Source: Micavibrio sp. UBA1672
Lineage (GTDB): Bacteria; Pseudomonadota; Alphaproteobacteria; Micavibrionales; Micavibrionaceae
Reading direction: 5' to 3'
Assembly: GCA_002320665.1 (NCBI GenBank)
Contig: DCKO01000075.1
Span: 1-14,364, forward strand
Length of the DNA: 14,364 nt
Part shown: positions 1 to 7,361 of the stretch, piece after piece
How the letters are laid out: every line of letters begins with the position of its first letter
Position numbering within the stretch: position 1 is the first letter of the stretch
Made by a program: the position numbers and the translations under genes
Notes under the pieces: generated by a model
Database searches by the model: none
Seen by the model: only the letters and a program-made list of their open reading frames with translations
Told to the model about the DNA's origin: nothing

Positions 1-2
1 AG

Positions 3-881
3 GGGCAGGGTGGCCTTTTGGGCTTGCTGCTAGAGCCGGATTATAAGGATGGGGGCTGGCTGTATTTTGCCTATGCGGCGGCAGATGCGAATAACCCTGA
101 TTTAGCTAGCACCGAAGTTGCAAGGGCAAAGCTGGACTTGCGCCAAAATCGTCTGAAAGATTTAGAAGTAATTTTTGTTTCTAGGCCAAAGGTCGAGGGT
201 GGTAATCACTGGGGCAGTCGCCTTGCTCTTGCCAAAGATGGAACATTATTTTTTACCATTGGCGAGCGCTATCATATGATGGAAGAGGCACAAAATCCTG
301 AAAATCACTTGGGTTCTGTTATTCGTATTAATCCTGATGGCAGCGTCCCACAAGATAACCCTTTTATTGACGAAGATGGCAAACAACCGGAAATTTTTAG
401 CTATGGACATCGTAACCCCCAAGGGCTGGCTATTCATTCCGAAACAGGAAAAATCTGGGAGCATGAACACGGACCGCGTGGCGGCGATGAAATCAATGTT
501 ATCAAGGCCGGCGCGAATTATGGCTGGCCAGCCGTTACTTTCGGGATTGATTATACTGGCTTCAAAATATCGGATAAAACATCCGCACCGGGGATGGAAG
601 ACCCGATTTTACAATGGACACCATCAATAGCACCTAGCGGCATGAGCTTTTATACAGGTGATAAATTTCCTGAATGGAAAGGCGATTTATTTGTAGGTGC
701 TCTGGCACATAGGCATCTACGAAGATTGGAACTTGATGGTGAAAAGATCGTTGGTCAGGAAGAATTATTACGAGATCGCAACGAACGAATCCGTGATGTA
801 AAAGAAGGGCCAGACGGGTATGTATATATTCTTACCGATGATGGTGACGGACGGCTTATACGCTTAATACCTGCAAATTGA
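3..881 (+). CDS. yliI: PQQ-dependent aldose sugar dehydrogenase, YliI/Asd type (5' end outside window)
   Basis: This is a soluble quinoprotein of the glucose/sorbosone dehydrogenase beta-propeller family, which oxidises aldose sugars in the periplasm using PQQ. The reading frame is open to the window edge. Residues GQGGLLG just before the TTG at 18 match a conserved stretch of the family, so that TTG is not the start. 292 residues are visible; E. coli YliI has about 370, so roughly 80 N-terminal residues, including any signal peptide, are missing. Visible signatures: GGNHWGS (His at 207-209, probable catalytic base), NHLGSVIRINPDG, YGHRNPQG (Arg at 411-413, expected near PQQ), HEHGPRGGDEINVI, and a C-terminal PSIAPSGMSFYTG blade. 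Sad follows after 15 nt, so co-transcription is plausible. Family assignment is firm; substrate is not determined. Confidence 0.93.
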   Translation, partial: GQGGLLGLLLEPDYKDGGWLYFAYAAADANNPDLASTEVARAKLDLRQNRLKDLEVIFVSRPKVEGGNHWGSRLALAKDGTLFFTIGERYHMMEEAQNPENHLGSVIRINPDGSVPQDNPFIDEDGKQPEIFSYGHRNPQGLAIHSETGKIWEHEHGPRGGDEINVIKAGANYGWPAVTFGIDYTGFKISDKTSAPGMEDPILQWTPSIAPSGMSFYTGDKFPEWKGDLFVGALAHRHLRRLELDGEKIVGQEELLRDRNERIRDVKEGPDGYVYILTDDGDGRLIRLIPAN

Positions 882-896
882 TAAAAGGAAGGCTAT

Positions 897-2264
897 ATGT
901 CTATTCAAACTACGAACCCGGCAACAGGTGAAATTCTTAAAGAATTCGAACCATTTGATAATGCAGCCATTGAGCAAGCTTTGGATAAGGCTGATAGAGC
1001 GTATGAAGCATACAGGCTGACATCCTATGATTCACGCAGTGAAATATTACAAAAAGCTGCAGATATTCTTGAAAGCGAAAAAGATAAATTCGCAACCATT
1101 ATGACCGTAGAAATGGGAAAAACCTTGGCTTCGGCAAAAGCAGAAATCGCGAAATGCGCCAATCTATGCCGCTATTATGCTGAGCATGCACCATCATTTC
1201 TGGCTGATGAAACGATAGAAACAGAAAATACAAAGTCTTTTATATCTTATCAGCCGATAGGCATTGTACTGGCCATCATGCCTTGGAACTTTCCGTTCTG
1301 GCAAGTCTTCCGCTTTGCTGCCCCCGCTTTGATGGCAGGCAATGTGGGATTGTTAAAGCATGCATCCAATGTGCCTCAATCGGCTCTGGCAATCGAAGGT
1401 ATCTTTGAGCGCGCAGGTTTGCCCGATGGGTGTTTCCAGACGCTACTTATTGGCTCGGATAAGGTTGAAAACATTCTAAAAGATAATCGGGTAAAGGCAG
1501 CAACTCTGACAGGATCAGAAGGGGCAGGGCGTTCAGTTGCCTCAATAGCTGGCGCGCAAATCAAAAAAACCGTGCTAGAACTGGGTGGCAGTGATCCCTT
1601 TATTATCATGCCTTCTTGTGATTTGGATAAAGCTATTAGTGATGCAGTAAAGGCTCGTATCAATAATAACGGACAAACCTGCATCGCAGCAAAACGCTAT
1701 ATTGTGCATCAGGAGATATATGAAAAAGTTAAAGCCAGACTCATTAAAAAATTTGAAACGCTTAAAGTGGGAAACCCAATGGATGGACAAACTGATGTGG
1801 GGCCACTATCAAGCGCGCAAATTCGTGACGAGCTTGACAGCCAAGTGCAAGATAGTGTTGCTGCTGGTGCAAGAATTCTATGCGGCGCTCATAAAATTGA
1901 TGGAGCAGGATTCTACTACCAACCCGGCCTTTTGGATAATATCCCCGAAGGCTGCCCCGCCGATATAGAAGAGCTATTTGGACCTGTTGCCAGCCTGTTT
2001 AAGATTAAGGACATAGAAGAGGCGGTTAGTATCGCCAATAAAACCCGATTTGGCTTGGGCACGGCAATATATACAAATGACAATCAAGAGCAAGATTATG
2101 CGATAAACAATGTCGAAGCAGGCGCTCTGTTTATCAATAAGATTGTAGCCTCGGACCAACGCTTGCCATTTGGCGGCATAAAATCATCGGGCTATGGACG
2201 AGAACTTTCCAAGATCGGTATTCACGAATTCGTAAATATCAAAACAGTAGTAATCGATGAGTAG
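897..2264 (+). CDS. sad: Succinate-semialdehyde dehydrogenase, Sad/YneI-like (NAD(P)+ aldehyde dehydrogenase)
   Basis: This cytoplasmic aldehyde dehydrogenase most likely oxidises succinate semialdehyde to succinate with NAD(P)+, as in GABA or putrescine breakdown. The 455-residue length fits the family (E. coli Sad about 462), and similarity to Sad runs end to end, including MPWNFPFWQV, VLELGGSDPFI and ASDxRxxFGGxKxSGxGREL. Active-site residues are present: oxyanion Asn131, cofactor Lys154 in LLKHASNVP, general base Glu228 and nucleophile Cys262 in GQTCIAAKR. The ATG at 897 has an AAGGAAGG Shine-Dalgarno sequence just upstream, at the expected alignment start. It lies 15 nt after the sugar dehydrogenase and ends 1 nt before the stop of the convergent gene, leaving no room for a terminator. 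Another short-chain aldehyde as substrate cannot be excluded. Confidence 0.93.
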   Translation: MSIQTTNPATGEILKEFEPFDNAAIEQALDKADRAYEAYRLTSYDSRSEILQKAADILESEKDKFATIMTVEMGKTLASAKAEIAKCANLCRYYAEHAPSFLADETIETENTKSFISYQPIGIVLAIMPWNFPFWQVFRFAAPALMAGNVGLLKHASNVPQSALAIEGIFERAGLPDGCFQTLLIGSDKVENILKDNRVKAATLTGSEGAGRSVASIAGAQIKKTVLELGGSDPFIIMPSCDLDKAISDAVKARINNNGQTCIAAKRYIVHQEIYEKVKARLIKKFETLKVGNPMDGQTDVGPLSSAQIRDELDSQVQDSVAAGARILCGAHKIDGAGFYYQPGLLDNIPEGCPADIEELFGPVASLFKIKDIEEAVSIANKTRFGLGTAIYTNDNQEQDYAINNVEAGALFINKIVASDQRLPFGGIKSSGYGRELSKIGIHEFVNIKTVVIDE

Positions 2265-2265
2265 G

Positions 2266-3231
2266 TTAATGGTAAAGTGCTTCTATTGTTTGTGGATGAC
2301 CGCCTTGTTGGTCAGGGCTTGTTTGGTTGTTATACTGCCCACAGTCTAGTTCTTCCAAAGGGGTGGGTCTCATCTCCTGTAAAGGCAAGGCAGATTGCAG
2401 TGTTTCTGCGAATTCTTCCATGATGGCAACTGAAAAGGCATGTTTTGCAACTACACCCAAATCACATGTAAACTCATTGTCATAGCGTCTCATAATTTCA
2501 ATCGAAGAGGGTTGTATGATGACCTGATCAATCGTTTGATATATTTCATCTTCTGGAACATGTGCAGATTTTAAAGCCAGATATGAATCTGCAAAAAGGG
2601 CTGCATCAAGCCCATTAATTGTCTTTATATCATCACTTTCAAGAATGCTTTGGATTAGGGCTGGCAGTTCACTTTGTACAAAAACCCGATTTGGATCAGA
2701 ATGCGGTGTAACTGTCACAATATGACCAAAGGCATTATCAGCATATCTCTGTGAGACATCGTCCCAGACTCCGGGTACGCGCTTGCCATTATCTCCCTGA
2801 TAGCCATGCATGATCTCTTTGGCAGTGAGGGGATGATCAGTAGCAATTAATGTTTTTCGTAGATGAGACATAAATCCAAATTCATGCTCATCATCAATAT
2901 TAGAGCCAAGTTCTATAAATCTATGAGCATCTGTATGAGCAATACTGACAAGCCTGAACTCATCTTCTGCCAGACGGGATGTATATTTCTGATAACCAAC
3001 CCTCTCTTTATCAGGACGCATATGAATACTGCCGCTCCCGAATAAAAAACCATTGACTCTATCACGTATTTTCTGGGGCATGGCGGCTGACATATTTCTG
3101 ACAGTATCAAGCAGGTCGTCAAGAGGAATATATTGTTCTCTTTCAACATTATTCAGGACATGCAGTGTTGCCTTAATATTGCCTTTTGCTTCATGAAGCT
3201 GGTCTATATATATCTGTGGCACAGGTTCCAT
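2266..3231 (-). CDS. Hypothetical protein, 321 aa, unrecognised
   Basis: I do not recognise this protein. The frame is open back to a TTG at 3276, but the ATG at 3231 (MEPVPQ) is preferred: it has AGGGG 10 nt upstream and lies 1 nt after the upstream gene's TGA, giving TGATATG. That arrangement implies translational coupling with the 124-residue gene. The product is soluble-looking, mildly acidic and alpha-helical in character, with no signal peptide or membrane segment. It carries a His-rich patch (IAHTDAHRFIEL), a VFVQSELPALIQS stretch and a Gln/Asn-rich C-terminal tail (YNNQTSPDQQGG). No catalytic motif or nucleotide-binding loop is evident. It ends 1 nt from the stop of the convergent sad gene. 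It is probably a real gene because of its length, codon regularity and coupling, with function unknown. Confidence 0.8.
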   Translation of the reverse strand: MEPVPQIYIDQLHEAKGNIKATLHVLNNVEREQYIPLDDLLDTVRNMSAAMPQKIRDRVNGFLFGSGSIHMRPDKERVGYQKYTSRLAEDEFRLVSIAHTDAHRFIELGSNIDDEHEFGFMSHLRKTLIATDHPLTAKEIMHGYQGDNGKRVPGVWDDVSQRYADNAFGHIVTVTPHSDPNRVFVQSELPALIQSILESDDIKTINGLDAALFADSYLALKSAHVPEDEIYQTIDQVIIQPSSIEIMRRYDNEFTCDLGVVAKHAFSVAIMEEFAETLQSALPLQEMRPTPLEELDCGQYNNQTSPDQQGGHPQTIEALYH

Positions 3232-3232
3232 A

Positions 3233-3607
3233 TCAATAAAACCCCTGTGCTTTTTCGGCGCGTTCTTCAAATGCAACTTTGACTTCGTTTACACGAGAGT
3301 TATCGTAACCTTCTCCAAAGCAAGTAAGCGCTTCCGAAATGACTTGTTTAATATTTTCCAGATTTTCAGGAAAATCTTCAGGTATCGTCAAAGAAATGAT
3401 GGTCCAATCATAATTAAAACGCCATTTACCCTCATCATTTTGATATCTGTTTATTTCATTTTCTCCGGCAAATTTTATGTCTTTATCGTGCCATTTGAGA
3501 ACAAAAGGAAAGATAGGATCAGGGCCTGCAGGTATTTCATGCATTGAAATACCGCGCTCGGGATCATGCGTTACCGATTTTCCTGTATTGTCATTGATAA
3601 AAGCCAT
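3233..3607 (-). CDS. Hypothetical protein, 124 aa, unrecognised; upstream partner of the 321-aa gene
   Basis: I do not recognise this small protein. I chose the ATG at 3607 (MAFINDNTGK); a TTG two codons earlier (3613) is possible. There is no classical Shine-Dalgarno sequence, but a purine tract of repeated A-runs broken by single G lies just upstream (about 3617-3641) and may help ribosome binding. The product is soluble, with one Cys. The middle has many aromatic residues (FPFVLKWHDKDIKF, KWRFNYDWTI), suggesting beta strands, and the C-terminal half looks helical (NLENIKQVISEALTCF). Its TGA is 1 nt from the ATG of the downstream 321-residue gene, so the two are probably made in fixed proportion and may interact. 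It begins about 70 nt after the greB stop on the same strand; operon membership with greB is possible but unproven. Confidence 0.75.
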   Translation of the reverse strand: MAFINDNTGKSVTHDPERGISMHEIPAGPDPIFPFVLKWHDKDIKFAGENEINRYQNDEGKWRFNYDWTIISLTIPEDFPENLENIKQVISEALTCFGEGYDNSRVNEVKVAFEERAEKAQGFY

Positions 3608-3648
3608 ATTCAACCGCTTTTCTTTTTTCTTTTTTCTTTTAGTTCTAC

Positions 3649-3680
3649 AGTAATTTTATAGAAAAGTCCAAAAAATTACT
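3649..3680 (-). other. AT-rich inverted repeat at the greB stop codon
   Basis: AGTAATTTT at 3649-3657 and AAAATTACT at 3672-3680 form a perfect 9-bp stem with a 14-nt loop. The stem overlaps the greB stop codon. No T-run follows on the minus strand, so it does not look like an intrinsic terminator. It could protect the 3' end of a processed greB message or be a chance AT palindrome. Confidence 0.4.
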
Positions 3681-4161
3681 ATTCTTGCATATAAGTGATA
3701 CGAATAACTTCAATCTCTTCTATGCCATTACCAGTGCGAACCCTAACCACATCACCTTCTTCAGCTTTCATTAAGGCCTTCCCGACAGGGGAATGCCAGT
3801 TAATTTTCCCTTGATCAAAATCCGCTTCATCCACATCAACCAAGGTAACAGTAATCTCGCTATCATCTTCCTTGGCGTAAGTCACAGTAGCTCCGAAATA
3901 AATACGATCCAGATTTTGCTGATTTTTTGGGTCAACAACCTGCGTATCGTCCAGCTTCTTGGTCAAATAGCGCACACGCCGATCAATCTCCCGCAGGCGC
4001 TTTTTATTATAGATGTAATCTCCATTTTCCGAGCGATCACCATTGCCTGCCGCCCAAGAGACAATATCGACAATTTTTGGACGTTCCTTATGCAATAGAA
4101 AGTCTAGCTCATCAGCCAGATTTTTATATCCTTTCGGAGTCATGTAATGGGTTTTTTGCAT
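3679..4161 (-). CDS. greB: Transcription elongation factor GreB
   Basis: GreB binds the RNA polymerase secondary channel and stimulates cleavage of backtracked RNA, rescuing stalled elongation complexes. The 160-residue length matches E. coli GreB (158). The N-terminal coiled-coil hairpin spans about residues 1-78, and its tip carries the acidic pair Asp42 and Glu45 in GDRSENGDY, which coordinates the catalytic Mg ion. Family stretches WAAGNGDRSEN, YNKKRLREIDRRVRYL and, in the C-terminal FKBP-like domain, HSPVGKAL...GDVV are clear. The REIDRRVRYL helix points to GreB rather than GreA. The ATG at 4161 aligns with the known start; a second ATG at 4143 would shorten the first helix. Neither has a clear Shine-Dalgarno sequence. 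An intrinsic terminator for the upstream orphan gene lies just before it, so greB probably has its own promoter at 4162-4211. Confidence 0.95.
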   Translation of the reverse strand: MQKTHYMTPKGYKNLADELDFLLHKERPKIVDIVSWAAGNGDRSENGDYIYNKKRLREIDRRVRYLTKKLDDTQVVDPKNQQNLDRIYFGATVTYAKEDDSEITVTLVDVDEADFDQGKINWHSPVGKALMKAEEGDVVRVRTGNGIEEIEVIRITYMQE

Positions 4162-4212
4162 GCGCGTAATCTATTTGAAAGCTTAATATTTAAAGAGGCG
4201 ATATTGCATAAA

Positions 4213-4238
4213 AAAAGAGCCTTAATAAAGGCTCTTTT
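4213..4238 (-). terminator. Rho-independent terminator of the 564-aa gene
   Basis: AAAAGAGCC (4213-4221) and GGCTCTTTT (4230-4238) form a perfect 9-bp stem with an 8-nt loop. Read on the minus strand, the stem runs into about six T residues. It lies 21 nt past the stop of the 564-residue gene and separates that gene from greB. Confidence 0.88.
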
Positions 4239-4258
4239 CGGTCTATTTTAAAATCTTT

Positions 4259-5953
4259 TTAGACTTTGCTACCGAAACCAACAACAGAGGTTTGACCGTC
4301 TGATGTATATTCATCACTCGCCGTATTATCGGCAGATGCAACAAGTGTGTCTTGTGCTAGTTTGAGTGCTTCAATTTCTGTATTTAATCTATTCATTAGA
4401 TTAGAATCTGCAACACCCGAAACATCCATGTCAAAGAGCCCCTGTATATCTGCAACACGTGCAGTCATAATCTTACCATATTGACCATCTGCTCCATCCC
4501 CATTAGGGCCTGTATTTCCGAGATCAATTTCTATACCTTTTAATTTTGCGTATTCTAACATTGCATTTTGCAAACTGAGCGTTTCATCGAGACGAGGAAT
4601 AGTACCTTGTCCTTCTTCATATGACAGCAAAACACCATCTGGGTTAAGGTTTCCAGTGCCCCAACAATCAGTGTAAATATGTCCTTCTAGATCTCCCGCA
4701 TCAAATGTAATTTCATTCTCGGCTCTAGGGTTATCCAAATTATCGATTCTTTTATCAACATCTTCTAAAACACTATCAATCCACATACCACGAGGTCGAC
4801 CCTCCATCATATCATCACGGGTTGGTAACTCACTCAATGTTTCTTTAAGGCCTTCATAAGCATTCTTAAGGGCTTCCTTCATGTCCTCTTCGGAGCCGCC
4901 AGCCTCAATAATGGTGTCTATTTCACGTTGGAAGTTTTCAATGATCTCCGGATCATCTACCCAAATAGATAGACTATCTTCAGCAGCGAGCTTCAACATT
5001 TCACCTAGGTCTTCTGCCGTCTCTACAGGCATCTTACGCCAGTCTACATATGGTTCATATTCAAATTCTGGTTTTTCTTCCGGTTTATAGTCATCGACAT
5101 TGATTGGTCCTGCCTCTCCTCTCGGATTATAAATATGTGGACCATCACTGCTGCCTCCTGGGCGACTAGAACTACTGCCGGGCTCCATTGTCAGGTCGCT
5201 GCTGTGACCTGGACTACCAACGCTTGGACCGTCATCAGGAATATTAATAATTTCACCCTTATCATTGACAAAGATATAACCAACCTTACTGGGATTCTCT
5301 TCTGCATATGGTCCCGATCTGTCATCAAAGACTACGGAACCTTCTGGGTCATACCCATCTGTAATAGGGACTACAGTTACGGCTTCACCAGTCTCATGTG
5401 CTACTCTCTCTGCGATTTCCATTACAGATTCAGGAATTTCATCCTCATAACCGTCACGGTAATCTACAATTTCGCCTTCTTTGATTGTAATTTCATAATC
5501 GCGGCCATTATTATCAAAGGTGATTTTTGCATCTGAAATAGAACCATCAAGTATCTTTTCAAGCAGTTCATCAGTTAATTCTACATTTTTACCTGAGCCG
5601 TCATTAAACCAATAGTCATCATCACTAAAGGTCACTCTGATGCCGTTACCAGCACCATCAGACTGCATTTCTTTTAATGCTTTAATAACACCACCTGCGG
5701 TAACGGAATCGCTATTAATAAGTTTTTCCATGATCTGAGAGACATCATTGGAATCTTGCCGAACAGTCCAACCTTCGCTCAAATAAACGCTACCCGAAGC
5801 GCGTCCATCCGCAGGAGCAACGAGGTCCATTTGTTTTGCGACTGTTTGGCTTTGATTAACATCTAAGTGGACTTCTTGACGATTTCCATCAGCCCCAACG
5901 CGCACGCCAGCTGATTCAATCTCACCCCTTGACATATGTCCCATTGCACTCAT
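4259..5953 (-). CDS. Large acidic orphan protein, 564 aa, unrecognised
   Basis: I do not recognise this protein as a whole. It is strongly acidic, has one Cys (430), no signal peptide and no membrane segment. Four parts can be seen: an N-terminal region (1-60, GEIESAGVRVGADGNRQEV); an acidic alpha/beta region (60-240); a Gly/Ser/Pro linker (about 243-300, with GSSSSRPGGSSDG); and a C-terminal part (300-540) with helices (MLKLAAEDSL, EALKNAYEGLKETL) followed by a segment at about 458-508. That segment, SLQNAMLEYAKLKG...DGQYGKIMTARVADIQ, loosely resembles PG_binding_1 repeats; this is weak inference. The ATG at 5953 has an AAAGGGTGA ribosome site. It stands alone with its own promoter and terminator, which supports a real, expressed gene. 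A structural or exported protein lacking a Sec signal is one possibility. Confidence 0.82.
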   Translation of the reverse strand: MSAMGHMSRGEIESAGVRVGADGNRQEVHLDVNQSQTVAKQMDLVAPADGRASGSVYLSEGWTVRQDSNDVSQIMEKLINSDSVTAGGVIKALKEMQSDGAGNGIRVTFSDDDYWFNDGSGKNVELTDELLEKILDGSISDAKITFDNNGRDYEITIKEGEIVDYRDGYEDEIPESVMEIAERVAHETGEAVTVVPITDGYDPEGSVVFDDRSGPYAEENPSKVGYIFVNDKGEIINIPDDGPSVGSPGHSSDLTMEPGSSSSRPGGSSDGPHIYNPRGEAGPINVDDYKPEEKPEFEYEPYVDWRKMPVETAEDLGEMLKLAAEDSLSIWVDDPEIIENFQREIDTIIEAGGSEEDMKEALKNAYEGLKETLSELPTRDDMMEGRPRGMWIDSVLEDVDKRIDNLDNPRAENEITFDAGDLEGHIYTDCWGTGNLNPDGVLLSYEEGQGTIPRLDETLSLQNAMLEYAKLKGIEIDLGNTGPNGDGADGQYGKIMTARVADIQGLFDMDVSGVADSNLMNRLNTEIEALKLAQDTLVASADNTASDEYTSDGQTSVVGFGSKV

Positions 5954-6005
5954 TTTATCACCCTTTCAATATAACTAAATTCTCAGTTTTCCCGCATTTT
6001 TTCAA

Positions 6006-6034
6006 ACTATAGACAGATTTTATTGGATTTTCAA
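6006..6034 (-). promoter_or_regulatory. Sigma70-like promoter of the 564-aa gene
   Basis: On the minus strand, TTGAAA (6029-6034) and TATAGT (6006-6011) are separated by exactly 17 nt. Transcription would start near 5999, giving a leader of about 45 nt that contains AAAGGGTGA before the ATG at 5953. The surrounding DNA is very AT-rich. Confidence 0.65.
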
Positions 6035-6114
6035 TAATTTTGCAAACTTTTGACATACTTTACTAAGGAAACGTAAAAAAATCTATAAGATACAAAGGAT
6101 TAAGCATTTTATGA

Positions 6115-6591
6115 TTATCTCTTGGATTTAAAAAACGTTCTAAGTATTTCTACAGCCTCATCTTGAGCCAAGCCATAAAGGACTTCTGGTCTGTGGTGAC
6201 AGGTCGGTTGTTCATAGAATTTACCGCCATGCAAAACCCCGCCGCCTTTTTGATCTATGGCAGCAAAGAGCACACGCCGGATACGGGCAAAGGAAATCGC
6301 ACCTGCACACATTGCACAAGGCTCCAGCGTCACATAAAGATCTAGATCGGGAATGCGCTGTGCTCCGGCAAGTTTACAGGCCTCACGTATTACCAGAACC
6401 TCGGCGTGCGCACTGGGGTCTTTCAATTCCCGCGTCCTGTTCCCATCCTGCGCTATGATTTCTCTAGTTGTAGGATCAACGATAATTGCACCAATGGGTA
6501 CTTCATCACGTGAAGCAGCCTTTTTTGCCTCTTCCATAGCGGCGCGCATAAAGATATGGTCATCTTCTGAAAATTGAAAAGGATTGCTCAT
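6115..6591 (-). CDS. tadA: tRNA-specific adenosine deaminase TadA
   Basis: TadA deaminates the wobble adenosine A34 of tRNA-Arg(ACG) to inosine in the cytoplasm. The 158-residue protein carries the cytidine/deoxycytidylate deaminase zinc site: HAEV (zinc ligand His62, proton shuttle Glu64) and PCAMCAG (Cys92 and Cys95). EVPIGAIIV and the C-terminal LRTFFKSKR are typical of TadA. The frame is open to 6750, but the ATG at 6591 (MSNPFQFSEDD) aligns with the E. coli start, and the extra upstream residues are antisense to rluB. This ATG overlaps the rluB ATG by two bases in CATG, so the two divergent genes have no intergenic region and the tadA promoter must lie inside rluB. No clear Shine-Dalgarno sequence precedes the start. 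Confidence 0.96.
   Translation of the reverse strand: MSNPFQFSEDDHIFMRAAMEEAKKAASRDEVPIGAIIVDPTTREIIAQDGNRTRELKDPSAHAEVLVIREACKLAGAQRIPDLDLYVTLEPCAMCAGAISFARIRRVLFAAIDQKGGGVLHGGKFYEQPTCHHRPEVLYGLAQDEAVEILRTFFKSKR
6576..6582 (+). promoter_or_regulatory. Ribosome binding site deciding the rluB start
   Basis: AAAAGGA ends about 7 nt before the ATG at 6590, which favours that ATG over the in-frame TTG at 6584. The site lies entirely within the tadA coding sequence on the opposite strand. Confidence 0.75.
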
Positions 6592-7345
6592 GGCCGAAGA
6601 TAAGCATAAAGGCGAAAGAATTGCAAAGCGAATTGCGAGGGCAGGGCTTTGTTCACGGCGCGATGCCGAAAAATGGATCGAAAAGGGGCGCGTGCAGGTT
6701 AATGGCAAGGTGATTAACTCTCCGGCTTTGAACGTAACGGACGAGGACAAAATCGCCGTCGATGGTAAAGTCTTGGGCGCGGAAGAAGAAACACGGCTGT
6801 TTCTGTATCATAAGCCTGCCGGTCTGGTCACAAGCCATAAGGACGAAAAGGGGCGTGACACTGTCTTTGATAAACTGCCGGAAGGCTTGCCGCGCGTCAT
6901 CAGCATAGGTCGTCTGGATTTAAACACAGAAGGGCTGTTGCTCCTGACCAATGATGGCGGGTTGTCGCGTTATCTGGAACTCCCTGCTACTGGCTGGAAG
7001 AGGAGCTATCGCGTGCGGGTACACGGCAAAGTCGACCCCAAAAGGCTGGAGCGTCTCAAGACCGGAATTAAGGTCGAGGGCGTGCAGTATAAATCCATCG
7101 AAGCCACCATTGACGAGCAGGAAAAGCAGGGCACGAATACATGGCTAAAGATTGCCCTGCGCGAGGGCAAAAACCGCGAAATCCGCAAAGTCATGGAAGC
7201 GCTGGGGCTAAAAGTTACCCGCCTGATCCGCACGGATTACGGCCCGTTTTCTCTGGGTAAGCTTCCGCGCGGGCACGCGATCGAGGTCAAACCCAATGTG
7301 CTACAACACCAAATTCAGGGCTATTTCAAGGATAAGAAAAGTTAA
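6590..7345 (+). CDS. rluB: 23S rRNA pseudouridine synthase, RluB/RsuA family
   Basis: This enzyme converts a uridine in ribosomal RNA to pseudouridine; in the RluB subfamily the target is U2605 of 23S rRNA. The 251-residue protein has an N-terminal S4 RNA-binding domain (about 9-58, RIAKRIARAGLCSRRDAEKWI) and a catalytic domain with GRLDLNTEGLLLLTNDG, whose Asp110 is the catalytic nucleophile. YHKPAGLVTS and EGKNREIRKVMEALG are further family motifs. The start is the ATG at 6590, preceded by AAAAGGA. The gene shares its start tetranucleotide with divergent tadA. It is followed by a 98-residue unknown gene and rsmD on the same strand with short gaps, suggesting one transcript. Its exact target (RluB, RsuA or RluE type) is inferred, not proven. 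Confidence 0.92.
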   Translation: MAEDKHKGERIAKRIARAGLCSRRDAEKWIEKGRVQVNGKVINSPALNVTDEDKIAVDGKVLGAEEETRLFLYHKPAGLVTSHKDEKGRDTVFDKLPEGLPRVISIGRLDLNTEGLLLLTNDGGLSRYLELPATGWKRSYRVRVHGKVDPKRLERLKTGIKVEGVQYKSIEATIDEQEKQGTNTWLKIALREGKNREIRKVMEALGLKVTRLIRTDYGPFSLGKLPRGHAIEVKPNVLQHQIQGYFKDKKS

Positions 7346-7361
7346 CCTTAAAGAGGACTTT

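Noticed and set aside
18..20. TTG at 18 as the start of the sugar dehydrogenase
   Set aside because: Conserved family residues GQGGLLG are encoded before it, so the gene is simply cut by the window edge.
5135..5536. 133-codon plus-strand frame inside the 564-residue gene
   Set aside because: It is antisense to a gene with its own promoter and terminator, and has irregular, low-complexity composition.
6592..6750. N-terminal extension of tadA to 6750
   Set aside because: The extra 53 residues are antisense to rluB, do not belong to TadA, and the ATG at 6591 matches the family start.
7296..7361. Longer start for the 98-residue protein inside rluB
   Set aside because: The ATG at 7362 has an AGAGGA ribosome site and avoids a 50-base overlap with rluB.
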